64,000 nt of DNA, from contig JAJPJX010000093.1 of NCBI GenBank assembly GCA_021324015.1, positions 1 through 64,000 of the forward strand, written 5' to 3'. Shown piece after piece: positions 28,740 through 37,722 of this stretch. The notes under the pieces were generated by a model that saw nothing but the letters and a program-made list of their open reading frames with translations, did no database searches and was not told the DNA's origin. Position 1 is the stretch's first letter. Every line of letters begins with the position of its first letter. The stretch is from Solibacteraceae bacterium. GTDB taxonomy: Bacteria > Acidobacteriota > Terriglobia > Bryobacterales > Bryobacteraceae. The position numbers and the translations under genes are program-made.

Positions 28740-29861
28740 CTAAATTTTCATACCCAACATCTTGCGGGCGGCCAGTTTGGCCATGCCCCAGGAACCGTAG
28801 CGTTCCTGGAGGAGCTGCAAATAAAGGGCCCGCGTGTTGCGCGGCGGAACGTTCTGGCGCTCCCTCGTCTGCATGCGCAGGGCGCCCGAGGGGCAGGTGG
28901 AGAGGCACAAACCGCAGCCGATGCAGAGGCCGCGGTCCACCTGGCTAGCTCCGTTTTCGGAGCGGATGGCGTCCATCTGGCAACGCGCTTCGCAGGCGCC
29001 GCAGGACTGGCAGATCTCCGCATCGACCTCCGCGTAGAAGTTGGAGCGGAAGTAATCGGCCGGCTGGGGGAACCGCTTGGCGGAGGTCAGCACGCCGCAG
29101 CAGCAGCCGCAACAACAGCACACGAAGCAGGGGTTTTCCGTGTTTTCGGGCTGCAGCACGAGGCCTTCCTTGTCGGCGGCATCCAACAAGCCAAGCATCT
29201 CTTCCTTGCCGATGAAGCGGGCGATGCCGTAATCCACTGCCCATTGGGCTGCGGGACCGATGGTGAGGCAGTTGTCCCGCAGGCTGGTCTGTTTGCATGG
29301 CTCTCCCAGCAGATCCTTGCCGTGGCGGCAGATGCAGGTCATTCGGGCGAAGGGCCCGGCACAGGCGGCCACATACGCCCGGAGGTCGTCGCAGGTAGCG
29401 ACGTTGCGCTCGACCGGGATGGACTGGTTCACGGGAACGATGCGCATTTGCGTCGTCTTTTTGCTGTGAAAAGCCTGGCCGAAGGCTTCCTGCATGTACT
29501 GGCGGGAATCGCGCTCCAACCCGGCAGTGAGGCGATGCACCTGGCGCTCGTACATCCCGATGGCAAAGATCAACTTGCTGTAAAGGAATTCTTTACCGGA
29601 AGGCAGCCGCAAAATGAGTCCTTTGGCGCTCATTTGCTCCAGCAATCGGGTCAACCCGTCAAGCGCCATGCCGGGCAGCCGTTTGTGAATGACCGCGGCG
29701 GGTTCCGGAAAGGCGCTCAGTTCGAGCGCGATTTCGGCTTCCTCGGGGGTGAAGAGTTGCCGCAAAATCCGGATTTCCACTGCGGACGGGCTGGCCGGAA
29801 ATCCGACGGGCATGCGATCCAGATGCTGTTGCAGCTTCCGGTAGAGAATTTCGGACTCCAT
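28740..29861 (-). CDS. 4Fe-4S protein with a dense Cys cluster and ferredoxin domain
   Basis: A 373-residue soluble protein. The N-terminal 130 residues are helical and winged-helix-like (IRILRQLFTPEEAEIALELS; LTRLLEQMSAKGLILR). The middle has FARMTCICRHGKDLLGEPC and then ENPCFVCCCCGCCCGVL, with eight Cys among ten residues near 243-254. The C-terminal ferredoxin (about 280-335) carries CQSCGACEARC and CIGCGLCLSTCP, two [4Fe-4S] motifs. Related proteins are annotated only as 4Fe-4S binding, and electron transfer is inferred. A TACAAT -10 box ends 7 nt before the ATG. The extra adjacent cysteines in the central cluster are notable. Confidence 0.85.
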   Translation of the reverse strand: MESEILYRKLQQHLDRMPVGFPASPSAVEIRILRQLFTPEEAEIALELSAFPEPAAVIHKRLPGMALDGLTRLLEQMSAKGLILRLPSGKEFLYSKLIFAIGMYERQVHRLTAGLERDSRQYMQEAFGQAFHSKKTTQMRIVPVNQSIPVERNVATCDDLRAYVAACAGPFARMTCICRHGKDLLGEPCKQTSLRDNCLTIGPAAQWAVDYGIARFIGKEEMLGLLDAADKEGLVLQPENTENPCFVCCCCGCCCGVLTSAKRFPQPADYFRSNFYAEVDAEICQSCGACEARCQMDAIRSENGASQVDRGLCIGCGLCLSTCPSGALRMQTRERQNVPPRNTRALYLQLLQERYGSWGMAKLAARKMLGMKI

Positions 29862-29868
29862 GCTCCTG

Positions 29869-29874
29869 ATTGTA
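29869..29874 (-). promoter_or_regulatory. -10 box of the Fe-S protein gene
   Basis: TACAAT on the minus strand, 7 nt before the ATG. AGGAG lies between it and the start but too close to the ATG to act as an SD. Confidence 0.4.
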
Positions 29875-29910
29875 CTTCGGAGGGAGATCCGCCACCAGCG
29901 TGCGAAGGCG

Positions 29911-31191
29911 CTAGCGCCGGAACCTTCGCACGATGGCGGCCGCCCTGGCTTTCAGGCGGGCGAAGAAGGATGCCGCCGGAGGGCCCGGCTGCTCCCCATC
30001 GGCCACCTCGGGCTCGGCCGCACCGGCCGGGCGCTCGAGATCCAGGCCGGGGGCCGCTTCGCAGGGACGCTCGCTCGCAAAGCGCACCACGTTGGTGATG
30101 AAGGCGTAGCTGCGCCGGTAGCGCTGCCCATCGTCGTTTTCCACGCACACGGAAAATCCGGGATAAGTCACGGTGGTGGGGGTACCGCGCACGCGGGCGC
30201 TCAGGCTGAGGGCCACGGGGTGCACCAGCACGGGGTAATAGCCTTTCACATTGCGCGCGATGAAGGCGGTCTCGTAGCGGTGGCGGCGCAGGCTCCAGAT
30301 AAACACCCGGAAGCTGTCGAAGTCGTAGGATTGCAGGCTCGCGCTGATGGTGGTCCACAGCCAGGCATGGCGCACCTGGCCTTCGTCCTGGACGTCGGCC
30401 AGGGGGAAGTAGGAGGTGATGCGGTGCCCCTCGGCGTATTGTGCCACCTCATCGGGGATAGCCATGTAGAGGCGGCTGCTGAGCGCCCAGCCGGCCTCGC
30501 CGCCCTTGGTGCGGATGAGGGTCCAATCGTCGAGCGGAACCGGCGCGGGCTTGGGGCCGCCTTCATCACCGGAGGGCACGAGGCCGGCGGGAGTTTTGGA
30601 AAGCTGTTCCCAGTTGGCCGGAGGCGCCGGGGGCCGGGGGAGCGGTGGTGGCGGGTACTTTGGTTCGGGCGCCTTCCGGGCCGCCTTTTTGACGCGCTTG
30701 GGGGCCGGCGGAATCAGGGGAGCGCGCGGCGGAGCAGTGCGCGGCGTCACGCGGTGCAGCAGCACCTCGATCTTCTCCCCCGGCTTCACCTGGAGAAAAC
30801 TGGGGGACAGGCGGGCCGGATTGGTGTGCACGTTGAGCAGATCATAGGTGGAGGCGGCGCCTTGCGGCGGCAACCGCTTGGCCTGCTCGAAGAGGCGTTG
30901 CAGATCCGCCATTTCCCGGGCGGAGAGCAGCAGGCGTTCGTTGGTCCAGCCGACCTGTCCTTTGGCGGTGCGCACCTGGAGAAAGACGCGCCGCCGGCGG
31001 ATGACTTCCAATTTCTCGCCGTGCTTGACGGTGGCCACCACGGGCGCATCGAGGGGAATTTCCTTGCGCAGGTTCAGCGTAGCCGGACCGACGTAGCCCA
31101 CCGCCAAGGCCGCGGGACGCTCCGGGCCGCTCGACTGGCAGCCAACCGACAGCAACAGACCTGCGAGAGAAACCAGCGGCGAATGCCGCAT
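29911..31191 (-). CDS. SH3-domain lipoprotein with a proline-rich linker
   Basis: From the ATG chosen, MRHSPLVSLAGLLLSVGCQSS is a lipoprotein signal with lipobox LSVGC, so the mature protein is probably acylated. An SH3b-like domain follows (YVGPATLNLRKEIPLDAPVVATVKHGEKLEVIRRRRVFLQVRTAKGQVGWTNERLL, about 30-90). A second, interrupted SH3-like unit has its two halves split by a Pro/Ala-rich linker (about 150-205; PKYPPPPLPRPPAPP). The C-terminal 220 residues form an unknown domain (LYMAIPDEVAQYAEGHRITSYFPL...) with a basic tail. A TTG at 31215 would extend it by 8 residues and lies only 5 nt from a TACACT box, so it is a possible leaderless start. Confidence 0.7.
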   Translation of the reverse strand: MRHSPLVSLAGLLLSVGCQSSGPERPAALAVGYVGPATLNLRKEIPLDAPVVATVKHGEKLEVIRRRRVFLQVRTAKGQVGWTNERLLLSAREMADLQRLFEQAKRLPPQGAASTYDLLNVHTNPARLSPSFLQVKPGEKIEVLLHRVTPRTAPPRAPLIPPAPKRVKKAARKAPEPKYPPPPLPRPPAPPANWEQLSKTPAGLVPSGDEGGPKPAPVPLDDWTLIRTKGGEAGWALSSRLYMAIPDEVAQYAEGHRITSYFPLADVQDEGQVRHAWLWTTISASLQSYDFDSFRVFIWSLRRHRYETAFIARNVKGYYPVLVHPVALSLSARVRGTPTTVTYPGFSVCVENDDGQRYRRSYAFITNVVRFASERPCEAAPGLDLERPAGAAEPEVADGEQPGPPAASFFARLKARAAAIVRRFRR

Positions 31192-31220
31192 CCACCGGGA
31201 GATCACAGCCCTCAACTCTC

Positions 31221-31226
31221 AGTGTA
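31221..31226 (-). promoter_or_regulatory. Extended -10 box of the SH3 lipoprotein gene
   Basis: TGTTACACT on the minus strand is an extended -10 element (hexamer at these positions). It lies 5 nt from an in-frame TTG and 29 nt from the ATG used here. Confidence 0.4.
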
Positions 31227-31262
31227 ACAGCCGGGCCGCCCGGTAGCCCGCGCGCTGCCGCG

Positions 31263-32204
31263 TCAGGCGGACGCGGCGAGCGCGGGAACGCCCAGGTCCT
31301 TGGCGCGCAGAGGGGACATCACGGCCTGCGGGCAGAAGCGGCTGATCACCTCGCAGGCCATCTCGGCGCGGCGCACGCGCTCGCGGGAAAGCGCCACCAC
31401 GGTGTTTTCCAGGTGGGTGCCGCTGGGATACACGTCGGGCGCGTTGCGCAAGCCGAACTTCAGGTAAATGGGGGCCGCCACGCGGATGAGGTCCGGGATC
31501 TCGTAGTAGCGGATGAAGCCGCCAATGTTATCGGGGGCCTCGACGTAGAAGTCGATGGGCACCTGGATGGCGGAGCGGATGGCCGCGATCTGGGAGATGG
31601 TCAGGTCCGAAGGGATGTTGATGGTGTTGGCGCCCAGCAGTTCCAGGATGCGGGCGGAAGCCGGGTTGGCCGGAGCCATCATGACGGAGGTCTTGATCAC
31701 CAGGTCGGGAGGCAATTCTCCCTCGGCGCGCATGCGGGCGATCACCTGGAGGCTGCCGATATCGGAGACCAGCACGCTGCGCAGCCCCAGCCGGACCGCG
31801 CGTTTGACGTCTTCGAGCGCGAAGCGAAGCTGATTGGCGCCACGCAGGCTCAGCCCCAGCGTTTTGCCGGCCGGCGAGAAGGCCTGCGCGCCGATATCGA
31901 AGGTGCAGCGCGGCCCTATGAACAGGTTCACTTCGATGGCCGCGCGGCGCCCGATCTCCAGCATCTCGGTGATCTCCTCGTCGGTCATGAGCATGATGCC
32001 GCTGCCCTGGCTGACGCGGTGCACGGGCACTTTGCGCTTGCCGGCCTCCTCCAGAACGGCAGCCAGCACGCGGGGCCCCTCGGTGCTGGGGATTTCGATG
32101 CGATACTCTCCCCCGTCGGGGAAGCGGCGGGGGGAAGGCGGGCAATCCAGGGGATCGCCGCCCGGAAGGCTGATGCTTTCGAGGAACTCACGCGCAGTTT
32201 TCAT
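31263..32204 (-). CDS. U32-family peptidase-like TIM-barrel protein
   Basis: A 313-residue protein resembling the U32 collagenase-like peptidase / TIM-barrel family. The segments VNLFIGPRCTFDIG, KRAVRLGLRSVLVSDIGSLQVIARM (compare 'G.d.viv.D.g.l......'), LVIKTSVMMAPANPASARILELLGANTINIPSDLTISQIAAIRSAI and PIDFYVEAPDNIGGFIRYYEIPDLIRV follow the family's barrel order. Typical U32 Cys-rich C-terminal segments are absent. Several U32 relatives act in prephenate/tRNA hydroxylation or O2-independent ubiquinone synthesis, so a peptidase role is not assured. The ATG overlaps the thrB stop by 4 nt. Confidence 0.7.
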   Translation of the reverse strand: MKTAREFLESISLPGGDPLDCPPSPRRFPDGGEYRIEIPSTEGPRVLAAVLEEAGKRKVPVHRVSQGSGIMLMTDEEITEMLEIGRRAAIEVNLFIGPRCTFDIGAQAFSPAGKTLGLSLRGANQLRFALEDVKRAVRLGLRSVLVSDIGSLQVIARMRAEGELPPDLVIKTSVMMAPANPASARILELLGANTINIPSDLTISQIAAIRSAIQVPIDFYVEAPDNIGGFIRYYEIPDLIRVAAPIYLKFGLRNAPDVYPSGTHLENTVVALSRERVRRAEMACEVISRFCPQAVMSPLRAKDLGVPALAASA

Positions 32205-33112
32205 ATTCCGCTTTCTGTGTGCAGGGCAAACCCCGCGGCTGCAATATCGGTGAGAAGCACCTCCGCGGCGTGTCCGTGCAGGCCGAACACCTGCCGCACG
32301 AGGTCGCAAACCTGATCGTAGCCCCGTTCGTAGAAAACCACAATGGACGGGCCGGCGCCGCTCAGAGCGCAGCCCAGCAGGCCGGGCGCGCGCAGCTTCA
32401 GGATGTCTTCGAGGCCCGGAACCAGCGGCAGGCGGTAGGGCTGGTGCAGGCGATCCTCGAGGGCCGCGGGGAAGGCGGTGGTCGAGCCGGTGGCCAAAGC
32501 GGCGATCAGCAGGGCGGCGCGCTGCACATTGAACACTACGTCCTCTTTGCCGTAGCAGTGGGGCAGGACTTCCCGAGCCTTGGAGGTGGGCAGGAGGAAA
32601 TCGGGCACCACGATGCCCACGCCGAAGCGGGCGGGCAACTCGAGGCGCACGGCGCGGGCCACGCCGCCGGAATCGATGGCGCTGGCCACGATGGAGCCCA
32701 GGATGCAGGCGGCAACGTTGTCGGGATGGCCTTCCAGGCGCGCGGCCTCGTCCAGGATGCGCAGCGCCTTCCAGCTCAGGCCGAGCATCACGTCGGCGAT
32801 GACCACGCCGGCGGTGAGGGCCGCGGCGCTGGAGCCCAACCCCTTGCCGAGCGGGATCTGGTTCTCGATGCGCAGCTCGATGGCCGGCATGGGCAGGCGC
32901 ACCTTTTCGGCCACGGCCAGGGCGGTTTGCCAGATGAGGTTGTCCGGGCCCGAAGGAATGAGCTCACGGTCACGGCCGGACACCTCGATGGACAACTGGT
33001 CGCTCTTCCGGAAGCGGCACTCCAGGTGCAGGCCCAGCGCCATGCCCAGGGCATCGAAACCGGGGCCCAGATTGGCGCTCGATGCGGGCACGCGCACGGT
33101 AGACCAGGACAT
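32201..33112 (-). CDS. thrB: Homoserine kinase
   Basis: A 303-residue GHMP kinase that phosphorylates L-homoserine in threonine biosynthesis. The N-terminal VRVPASSANLGPGFDALGMAL (about 6-26) is the ThrB hallmark. The ATP-binding motif IPLGKGLGSSAAALTAGV is near 90-107. EGHPDNVAACILGSIV and GCALSGAGPSIVVFY (about 255-269, GHMP C motif) complete the fold. The length is normal for the family. A TATAAT ends 8 nt before the ATG with no SD, suggesting a leaderless mRNA. The downstream U32-like gene overlaps by 4 nt. Confidence 0.95.
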   Translation of the reverse strand: MSWSTVRVPASSANLGPGFDALGMALGLHLECRFRKSDQLSIEVSGRDRELIPSGPDNLIWQTALAVAEKVRLPMPAIELRIENQIPLGKGLGSSAAALTAGVVIADVMLGLSWKALRILDEAARLEGHPDNVAACILGSIVASAIDSGGVARAVRLELPARFGVGIVVPDFLLPTSKAREVLPHCYGKEDVVFNVQRAALLIAALATGSTTAFPAALEDRLHQPYRLPLVPGLEDILKLRAPGLLGCALSGAGPSIVVFYERGYDQVCDLVRQVFGLHGHAAEVLLTDIAAAGFALHTESGI

Positions 33113-33120
33113 AAACCGCC

Positions 33121-33126
33121 ATTATA
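33121..33126 (-). promoter_or_regulatory. -10 box of thrB
   Basis: Perfect TATAAT on the minus strand, 8 nt before the thrB ATG. It predicts a leader of about 1-2 nt. Confidence 0.5.
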
Positions 33127-33134
33127 CAGGGGCC

Positions 33135-34148
33135 TTAAACAGCCCCCGCTTCTTCGATAACGAGTTCGCCCTTGTCCGCGTCGAGCTCGGCCATCACGCC
33201 CAGGGGGAGGGTAAGCTGGTCCGCGGTGTGGCCCACGGTGAGGCCGGAGAGCACCGGGATGTTCAGCTTGCCCAGGATGCGGTCCAGGATCTCTCCCAGG
33301 GTGAAGGTGGAGGTGAAGGAGGGCTGGTAGTCGCGCGGCGTGCACTCGTGACACTCGCCGAAGATCAGGCCGGCGGCTTGGGCGAGTTTGCCGGCAAGGT
33401 GCAACTGCGTGAGCATGCGGTCGATGCGGTAGGGTTCCTCGCCCACGTCTTCCAGAAAGACCACGCAGCCGTGTGTCTCGATCTCAAAGGGTGTGCCCAT
33501 GGTGGTGGAGATGAGCGTCAGGTTGCCGCCCACCAGGGGGCCGCGGGCCTTTCCCGGGCGCACGGTGCGCAGCAGGTGCGCCGGGCGCAGAGTGTTGGCC
33601 TCGGGTGGGTTGGTCAGCCGCCCGAGCGGCTCGGTGGTGAACAGAGCCTTGCGGAAGCACTGCTGGGTGTAGTCGGTGAACTGCGAGAGCACCACCGGAC
33701 CGTGAAAGGTCACCAGCCCGGCTTTCTTCCGGATGGCCAGGTGCAGCGCGGTGATATCGCTATAACCGAGGAAGATTTTGGGATTCCGGCGGATGAGATC
33801 GTAGTCGATGCCGTCCAGCAACTGCTCCGAGCCGTAGCCGCCGCGGATGGCGAAGACGGCGCGCACCTCCGGGTCGCGGAACACCTGGTGCAGGTCCTGC
33901 AGGCGCTCTTCGACCGAACCGCCCAGGTAGCCGGCGCGCTTGCCGACGTTGGCGCCCATCTTCAGGCGCAGCCCGAAATACTCGATGGTTTTGCGGGCCA
34001 GCAGGAGGCTGTCGGGATCGGAGACGAAGGTGGAGGGGGTGATCAGGCCGACGGTGTCGCCGGCCCGCAGCACCGGGGGACGGATCCGCGGGCGGTCCTG
34101 AGCCGCCAGCATCGCGCCCGGCAGAGCCAGAAAACTGCGGCGTTTCAT
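33135..34148 (-). CDS. Exported LD-carboxypeptidase (S66 family)
   Basis: A 337-residue member of the LdcA/MccF serine peptidase family, which trims murein tetrapeptides. The RR-type signal MKRRSFLALPGAMLAAQD is unusual because E. coli LdcA is cytoplasmic. The body has LRAGDTVGLITPSTFVSDPDSL, then FAIRGGYGSEQLLDGIDYDLIRRNPKIFLGYSDITALHLAI (nucleophile Ser in GYSD, near 127). VGGNLTLI, VFLEDVGEEPYRIDRML (Glu) and LTVGHTADQLTLPLG (His, about 312) supply the other catalytic positions. The ATG lies 10 bp after frr stop and the gene is therefore in the translation operon's tail. Confidence 0.9.
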   Translation of the reverse strand: MKRRSFLALPGAMLAAQDRPRIRPPVLRAGDTVGLITPSTFVSDPDSLLLARKTIEYFGLRLKMGANVGKRAGYLGGSVEERLQDLHQVFRDPEVRAVFAIRGGYGSEQLLDGIDYDLIRRNPKIFLGYSDITALHLAIRKKAGLVTFHGPVVLSQFTDYTQQCFRKALFTTEPLGRLTNPPEANTLRPAHLLRTVRPGKARGPLVGGNLTLISTTMGTPFEIETHGCVVFLEDVGEEPYRIDRMLTQLHLAGKLAQAAGLIFGECHECTPRDYQPSFTSTFTLGEILDRILGKLNIPVLSGLTVGHTADQLTLPLGVMAELDADKGELVIEEAGAV

Positions 34149-34158
34149 GGCGCCCGCG

Positions 34159-34764
34159 CTACTTGATTTCCAGGATTTCCTTCTCTTTGGTTCTGGCCGC
34201 CTGGTCGATTTTTTGCATGTAGCCGTCGGTCAGCTTCTGCACTTCGTCCAGGGCGCGCTTCTCTTCGTCCTCGGTGATTTTCTTGTCCTTGAGAAGCTTC
34301 TTCACGGCCTCGTTGGCGTCGCGGCGGATGTTGCGCACGGCCACGCGGTGATGTTCGGCCACCGCGTGCAGACGCTTCACCAGTTCCTTGCGGCGCTCTT
34401 CGGTCAGCGGGGGGATGGGCAGGCGGATGAGTTTGCCGTCGTTGGCGGGATTGAGTCCCAGATCGGAGACCCGGATGGCCTTTTCGATCGGGCCGATCTG
34501 GGAAACGTCCCACGGCTGGATGGTGATCATGGAGGGCTCCGGCACGTGCAGCGTGGCCACCTGGTTCAGGGGAGTGGGCGTGCCGTAATAGTCGACCCGG
34601 ATGTGATCGAGGATGCTGAGGGAAGCCCGTCCGGTGCGGATGGAGGCCATTTCGTGCTGCAAGTCGGTGAGCGCCTTTTCCATGCGGCTCTTCTGGCCTG
34701 CCTCGATTTCCTTGACAGAGTTGAAAGACTGCCCGGCGGGGGCAGCGGAATGTTCTGTTTTCAT
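34159..34764 (-). CDS. frr: Ribosome recycling factor
   Basis: The 201-residue product matches RRF, which with EF-G splits post-termination ribosomes. The core from [47 protein letters not shown] through [19 protein letters not shown] to EKEILEIK covers the standard 185 residues. The N-terminus carries about 15 additional residues ([15 protein letters not shown]). An internal start near VKEIEAGQK is possible. It follows pyrH by 7 bp. Confidence 0.96.
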   Translation of the reverse strand: MKTEHSAAPAGQSFNSVKEIEAGQKSRMEKALTDLQHEMASIRTGRASLSILDHIRVDYYGTPTPLNQVATLHVPEPSMITIQPWDVSQIGPIEKAIRVSDLGLNPANDGKLIRLPIPPLTEERRKELVKRLHAVAEHHRVAVRNIRRDANEAVKKLLKDKKITEDEEKRALDEVQKLTDGYMQKIDQAARTKEKEILEIK

Positions 34765-34771
34765 AGGCGCA

Positions 34772-35479
34772 CTAGTGAATCAACGTGCCAATGGGCTCCC
34801 CCATCGACATACGCATTATATTGCCGGCCCCGTTCAGGTTGAAAACGATGATCGGCAGGTGGTTGTCCCGGCACATAGCGATGGAAGTGGCATCCATCAC
34901 ACCCAGCGACTTCGAGAGCACGTCCATATAGGAGATCTCGGGGAACAGGACCGCATCGGGAAATTTCAAGGGATCTTTGTCATACACGCCGTCCACGCGG
35001 GTGGCCTTGGCGATCACTTCGGCGTGGATTTCCAGGGCGCGCAGGGTTGCGGCGGTATCGGTGGAAAAGTACGGATTGGAGGTGCCGGCGGCGAAGATGA
35101 CCACGCGGCCCTTCTCCAGGTGCCGGATGGCGCGCCGCCGGATGTAGGGCTCAGCCACCTGGTGCATCTCGATGGCGCTCATCACGCGGGTGTGCATGCC
35201 CATCTGCTCCAGGGCGTCGGAAAGCGCCAGGGCGTTGATGACCGTGGCCAGCATGCCCATGTGGTCGGCCGTGACGCGATCCATGTTTTGCGCCGCCGCA
35301 GCGACGCCCCGGAAAATGTTTCCCCCGCCGACCACCACGCCGACCTGCACACCCGCGCGGTTGACGGCAACCACCTCCCCGGCCAGTTGCTTCACGCGTT
35401 CCGCATGAATGCCGAACGAAGCCCCCCCGGCGAGAGCCTCGCCGCTGAGCTTCAACAGGATGCGGTTGTACCTGGCCAC
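34772..35479 (-). CDS. pyrH: UMP kinase
   Basis: A 235-residue amino-acid-kinase-fold UMP kinase making [17 protein letters not shown] (residues about 6-19), [11 protein letters not shown] (GGGN, about 45), the regulatory/UMP segments [19 protein letters not shown] and [19 protein letters not shown], and [13 protein letters not shown] are all present. An upstream-extended frame exists, but it overlaps tsf completely; GTG at 35479, 1 nt after the tsf stop, fits the family N-terminus. It lies in the conserved rpsB-tsf-pyrH-frr order. Confidence 0.96.
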   Translation of the reverse strand: MARYNRILLKLSGEALAGGASFGIHAERVKQLAGEVVAVNRAGVQVGVVVGGGNIFRGVAAAAQNMDRVTADHMGMLATVINALALSDALEQMGMHTRVMSAIEMHQVAEPYIRRRAIRHLEKGRVVIFAAGTSNPYFSTDTAATLRALEIHAEVIAKATRVDGVYDKDPLKFPDAVLFPEISYMDVLSKSLGVMDATSIAMCRDNHLPIIVFNLNGAGNIMRMSMGEPIGTLIH

Positions 35480-35480
35480 A

Positions 35481-36104
35481 TTATTCGGCGCCCGCTTCGG
35501 CCTGGGCCACGTCGCCGACCTTGAAGCGGACGAAGCGGGAGACGCTGATGTTCTCTCCGAGCTTGGCAATTTTGGTTTTCACCAACTGGCCCACCGTGAG
35601 CGTGGCTTCCTTGACGAAGGGCTGTTCGTACAGGCACACTTCCTCGTAGAACTTGCCGAGGCGGCCCTCCACGATCTTGTCCACCATCTTTTCGGGTTTC
35701 CCCTCCAGCAGGGCGCGCGCCCGCTGGATCTCGCGCTCTTTTTCGAGCACGGCGGGCTCCACATCCTCCTTGCGGATGTAGCGGGGGTCCGCCGCCGCGA
35801 CGTGCATGGCGATGTCGTGCACCAGTTCCTTGAAGTCGTCGGTGCGCGCCACGAAATCGGATTCGCAGTTGACCTCCACCAGCACGCCCAACTGCCCGCC
35901 GTGGTGAATGTAGCTGCCGATCAGGCCCTGCCGGGTGGCCCGAGAAGCTTTTTTGGATGCCGAAGCGATGCCGCGCTTGCGGAGAATCACCTCCGCCTCG
36001 CCGATATCGCCGTTAGACTCCACCAGGGCGGTCTTGCACTCCATCATGCCCGCGCCCGTCCGTTCGCGGAGATCTTTGACCAATTGCGCGGTAATTTGAG
36101 CCAT
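35481..36104 (-). CDS. tsf: Elongation factor Ts
   Basis: A 207-residue EF-Ts, the nucleotide-exchange factor for EF-Tu. The UBA-like N-terminus [40 protein letters not shown] is followed by the family signature [27 protein letters not shown]. It belongs to the shorter form of EF-Ts (about 200 residues, a single core subdomain set). The ATG start is preceded by a purine-rich A-tract. A strong hairpin lies between it and rpsB. Confidence 0.97.
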   Translation of the reverse strand: MAQITAQLVKDLRERTGAGMMECKTALVESNGDIGEAEVILRKRGIASASKKASRATRQGLIGSYIHHGGQLGVLVEVNCESDFVARTDDFKELVHDIAMHVAAADPRYIRKEDVEPAVLEKEREIQRARALLEGKPEKMVDKIVEGRLGKFYEEVCLYEQPFVKEATLTVGQLVKTKIAKLGENISVSRFVRFKVGDVAQAEAGAE

Positions 36105-36157
36105 AGCTTTTTTTCAGAATTTCGAGGCCAGGGGTCGGAAGACGCAGATACCGGACC

Positions 36158-36188
36158 GCGGAAGCCCACCCCGGCGCGGGGCTTCCGC
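36158..36188 (-). terminator. Hairpin between rpsB and tsf (attenuator candidate)
   Basis: GCGGAAGCCC and GGGCTTCCGC form a perfect 10-bp stem with an 11-nt GC-rich loop in the 95-bp rpsB-tsf gap. No T-run follows at once, though a T-rich stretch is antisense near 36110. It could attenuate transcription into tsf or be an mRNA processing/stability element, as known between these genes elsewhere. Confidence 0.5.
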
Positions 36189-36199
36189 CTGCCCGGCGA

Positions 36200-37108
36200 T
36201 TAAACGCCGCCTTCGGTGACGGCCGGTTGCGGCACCGGCTCGGCGGCGGTTTCCGAGGCCGGGCCTTTGCGCGGCGAGCCCGATGCGGATTCCTCTTCCA
36301 TCAGGCTCTCCGCCATAATCTGTTCGGCGTACTTGGGATCCACGTACTGCGTGTATTCCGGGACCTCCTCGACCGGGGTCTCGTCGGAGACGATCTTCTC
36401 GGCGGTGAATTCCTGCTCGCTCGCCAGGGCGCGGCCCTCGACGATGGAGTCCGCGATCTTGCTGGCAAACAGGCGGATCGCGCGCAGTGCGTCATCGTTG
36501 CCCGGAATCACGTAGTCCACCTCGTCCGGGTCGCAGTTGGTGTCCACGATGGCGACGACCGGGATACCCAGGCGGCGCGCCTCTTTCACGGCGATGGCTT
36601 CCTTGTTCGAGTCGATCACGAACAGCACGTCGGGGAGGCCGGGCATGTCCTTGATACCCGCCAGGTTGGTCTCCAGGTGCTTGCGCTCGCGCTCGAGGCG
36701 GATGATTTCCTTCTTGGGCCGGCCCGCGTAGCCGCCCTCGGTGTTGGCCATTTGCTCCAGTTCTTTGAGCCGCTTGATGGACTTCTGCACGGTGGCCATG
36801 TTGGTGAGCAGGCCGCCCAGCCAGCGCTGGTTCACGAAGAACTGCTGGCAGCGCGTGGCTTCCTCGGCGATGGCCTCCTGCGCCTGGCGCTTGGTGCCCA
36901 CAAAGAGCACGTTCTTGCCCTGCGCCGCCATTTCGCCCACGAAGCGCGCCGCGTCCTTGAACATCTTCAAGGTCTTTTGCAGGTCGATAATATAAATTCC
37001 GTTGCGTTCGCCGAAGATGTATTCCTTCATCTTCGGATTCCAGCGCTTGGTCTGGTGCCCGAAGTGAACGCCCGCTTCGAGCAATTCTTTCATGGATATT
37101 GCCGGCAA
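36200..37108 (-). CDS. rpsB: 30S ribosomal protein S2
   Basis: A 302-residue S2 protein. [42 protein letters not shown] (about 5-47) and [38 protein letters not shown] are diagnostic. The C-terminal extension of about 60 residues, rich in Glu/Ser/Pro/Thr, is longer than in E. coli (241 aa) and is non-conserved. A TTG start is preferred: GAGGAGGT lies about 4 nt upstream, whereas the internal ATG five codons later is too distant from it. The 196 bp upstream contains no gene and may hold the leader. Confidence 0.96.
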   Translation of the reverse strand: MPAISMKELLEAGVHFGHQTKRWNPKMKEYIFGERNGIYIIDLQKTLKMFKDAARFVGEMAAQGKNVLFVGTKRQAQEAIAEEATRCQQFFVNQRWLGGLLTNMATVQKSIKRLKELEQMANTEGGYAGRPKKEIIRLERERKHLETNLAGIKDMPGLPDVLFVIDSNKEAIAVKEARRLGIPVVAIVDTNCDPDEVDYVIPGNDDALRAIRLFASKIADSIVEGRALASEQEFTAEKIVSDETPVEEVPEYTQYVDPKYAEQIMAESLMEEESASGSPRKGPASETAAEPVPQPAVTEGGV

Positions 37109-37304
37109 ACTACCTCCTCAGATTGACGCCACCGGCGGACCACTCCGCCGCAAGCCGTCCGATAATCCCCTGGCCGGGGCGGCACACGTTCCAAGGCGAG
37201 ATTTGTGTGCGCAAACCCCTGGGGAGAACCCTACAGTCACCTGACGCTGCGTGGGAGGCGCCAACACCGCAGCACTCATGAATTTCCACGCCGCGTCAAA
37301 AGCA
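37109..37304 (-). other. Intergenic region upstream of rpsB
   Basis: No gene is seen. The minus strand has several GC-rich inverted repeats (e.g. around 37130-37175) and the SD for rpsB. It may contain the rpsB promoter and an S2-responsive leader, but no clear -35/-10 pair was identified. Confidence 0.3.
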
Positions 37305-37703
37305 TTACCGTTTGGAGAATTGGAACCGCTTGCGCGCGCCCTTCTGGCCGTACTTCTTGCGCTCGTGCTTGCGCGGGTCGCGGGTCAGGTAGCCCAACTT
37401 CTTCAGCTTGGGCCGCAGTTCCAGATTGAACTCCACCAAGGCGCGGGCGATGCCCAGCCGGGCGGCGCCCGCCTGGCCGTTTACGCCGCCGCCGTCCGCC
37501 AGAATCAGAATGTCGAACTTGTCGGCGACTTCCGCCGCCAGCAGCGCCTGCTTCACCGTGACCCGGGTTGACGGGTCCGGAAAATACTCCTCAAATGGCC
37601 GGTCATTCACGCGGATGTCGCCTTTGCCCGGCCGCAAAAATACCCGTGCCACCGCGTTTTTGCGGCGCCCGGTTCCAAGATACTGCACTATCGTTGCTGC
37701 CAC
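37305..37703 (-). CDS. rpsI: 30S ribosomal protein S9
   Basis: The 132-residue product is a standard S9: [34 protein letters not shown] at about 8-41, [20 protein letters not shown] in the middle and the invariant basic tail [19 protein letters not shown]. The C-terminal Lys-Arg reaches the P-site tRNA. The start is GTG with an upstream GAGAGG. It is 19 bp downstream of rplM, the usual operon partner. Confidence 0.97.
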   Translation of the reverse strand: MAATIVQYLGTGRRKNAVARVFLRPGKGDIRVNDRPFEEYFPDPSTRVTVKQALLAAEVADKFDILILADGGGVNGQAGAARLGIARALVEFNLELRPKLKKLGYLTRDPRKHERKKYGQKGARKRFQFSKR

Positions 37704-37722
37704 GAATCCAAACCTCTCGATG

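Noticed and set aside
35480-35569. 30-codon N-terminal extension of pyrH
   Set aside because: It lies inside tsf on the same strand and does not resemble any UMP kinase N-terminus.
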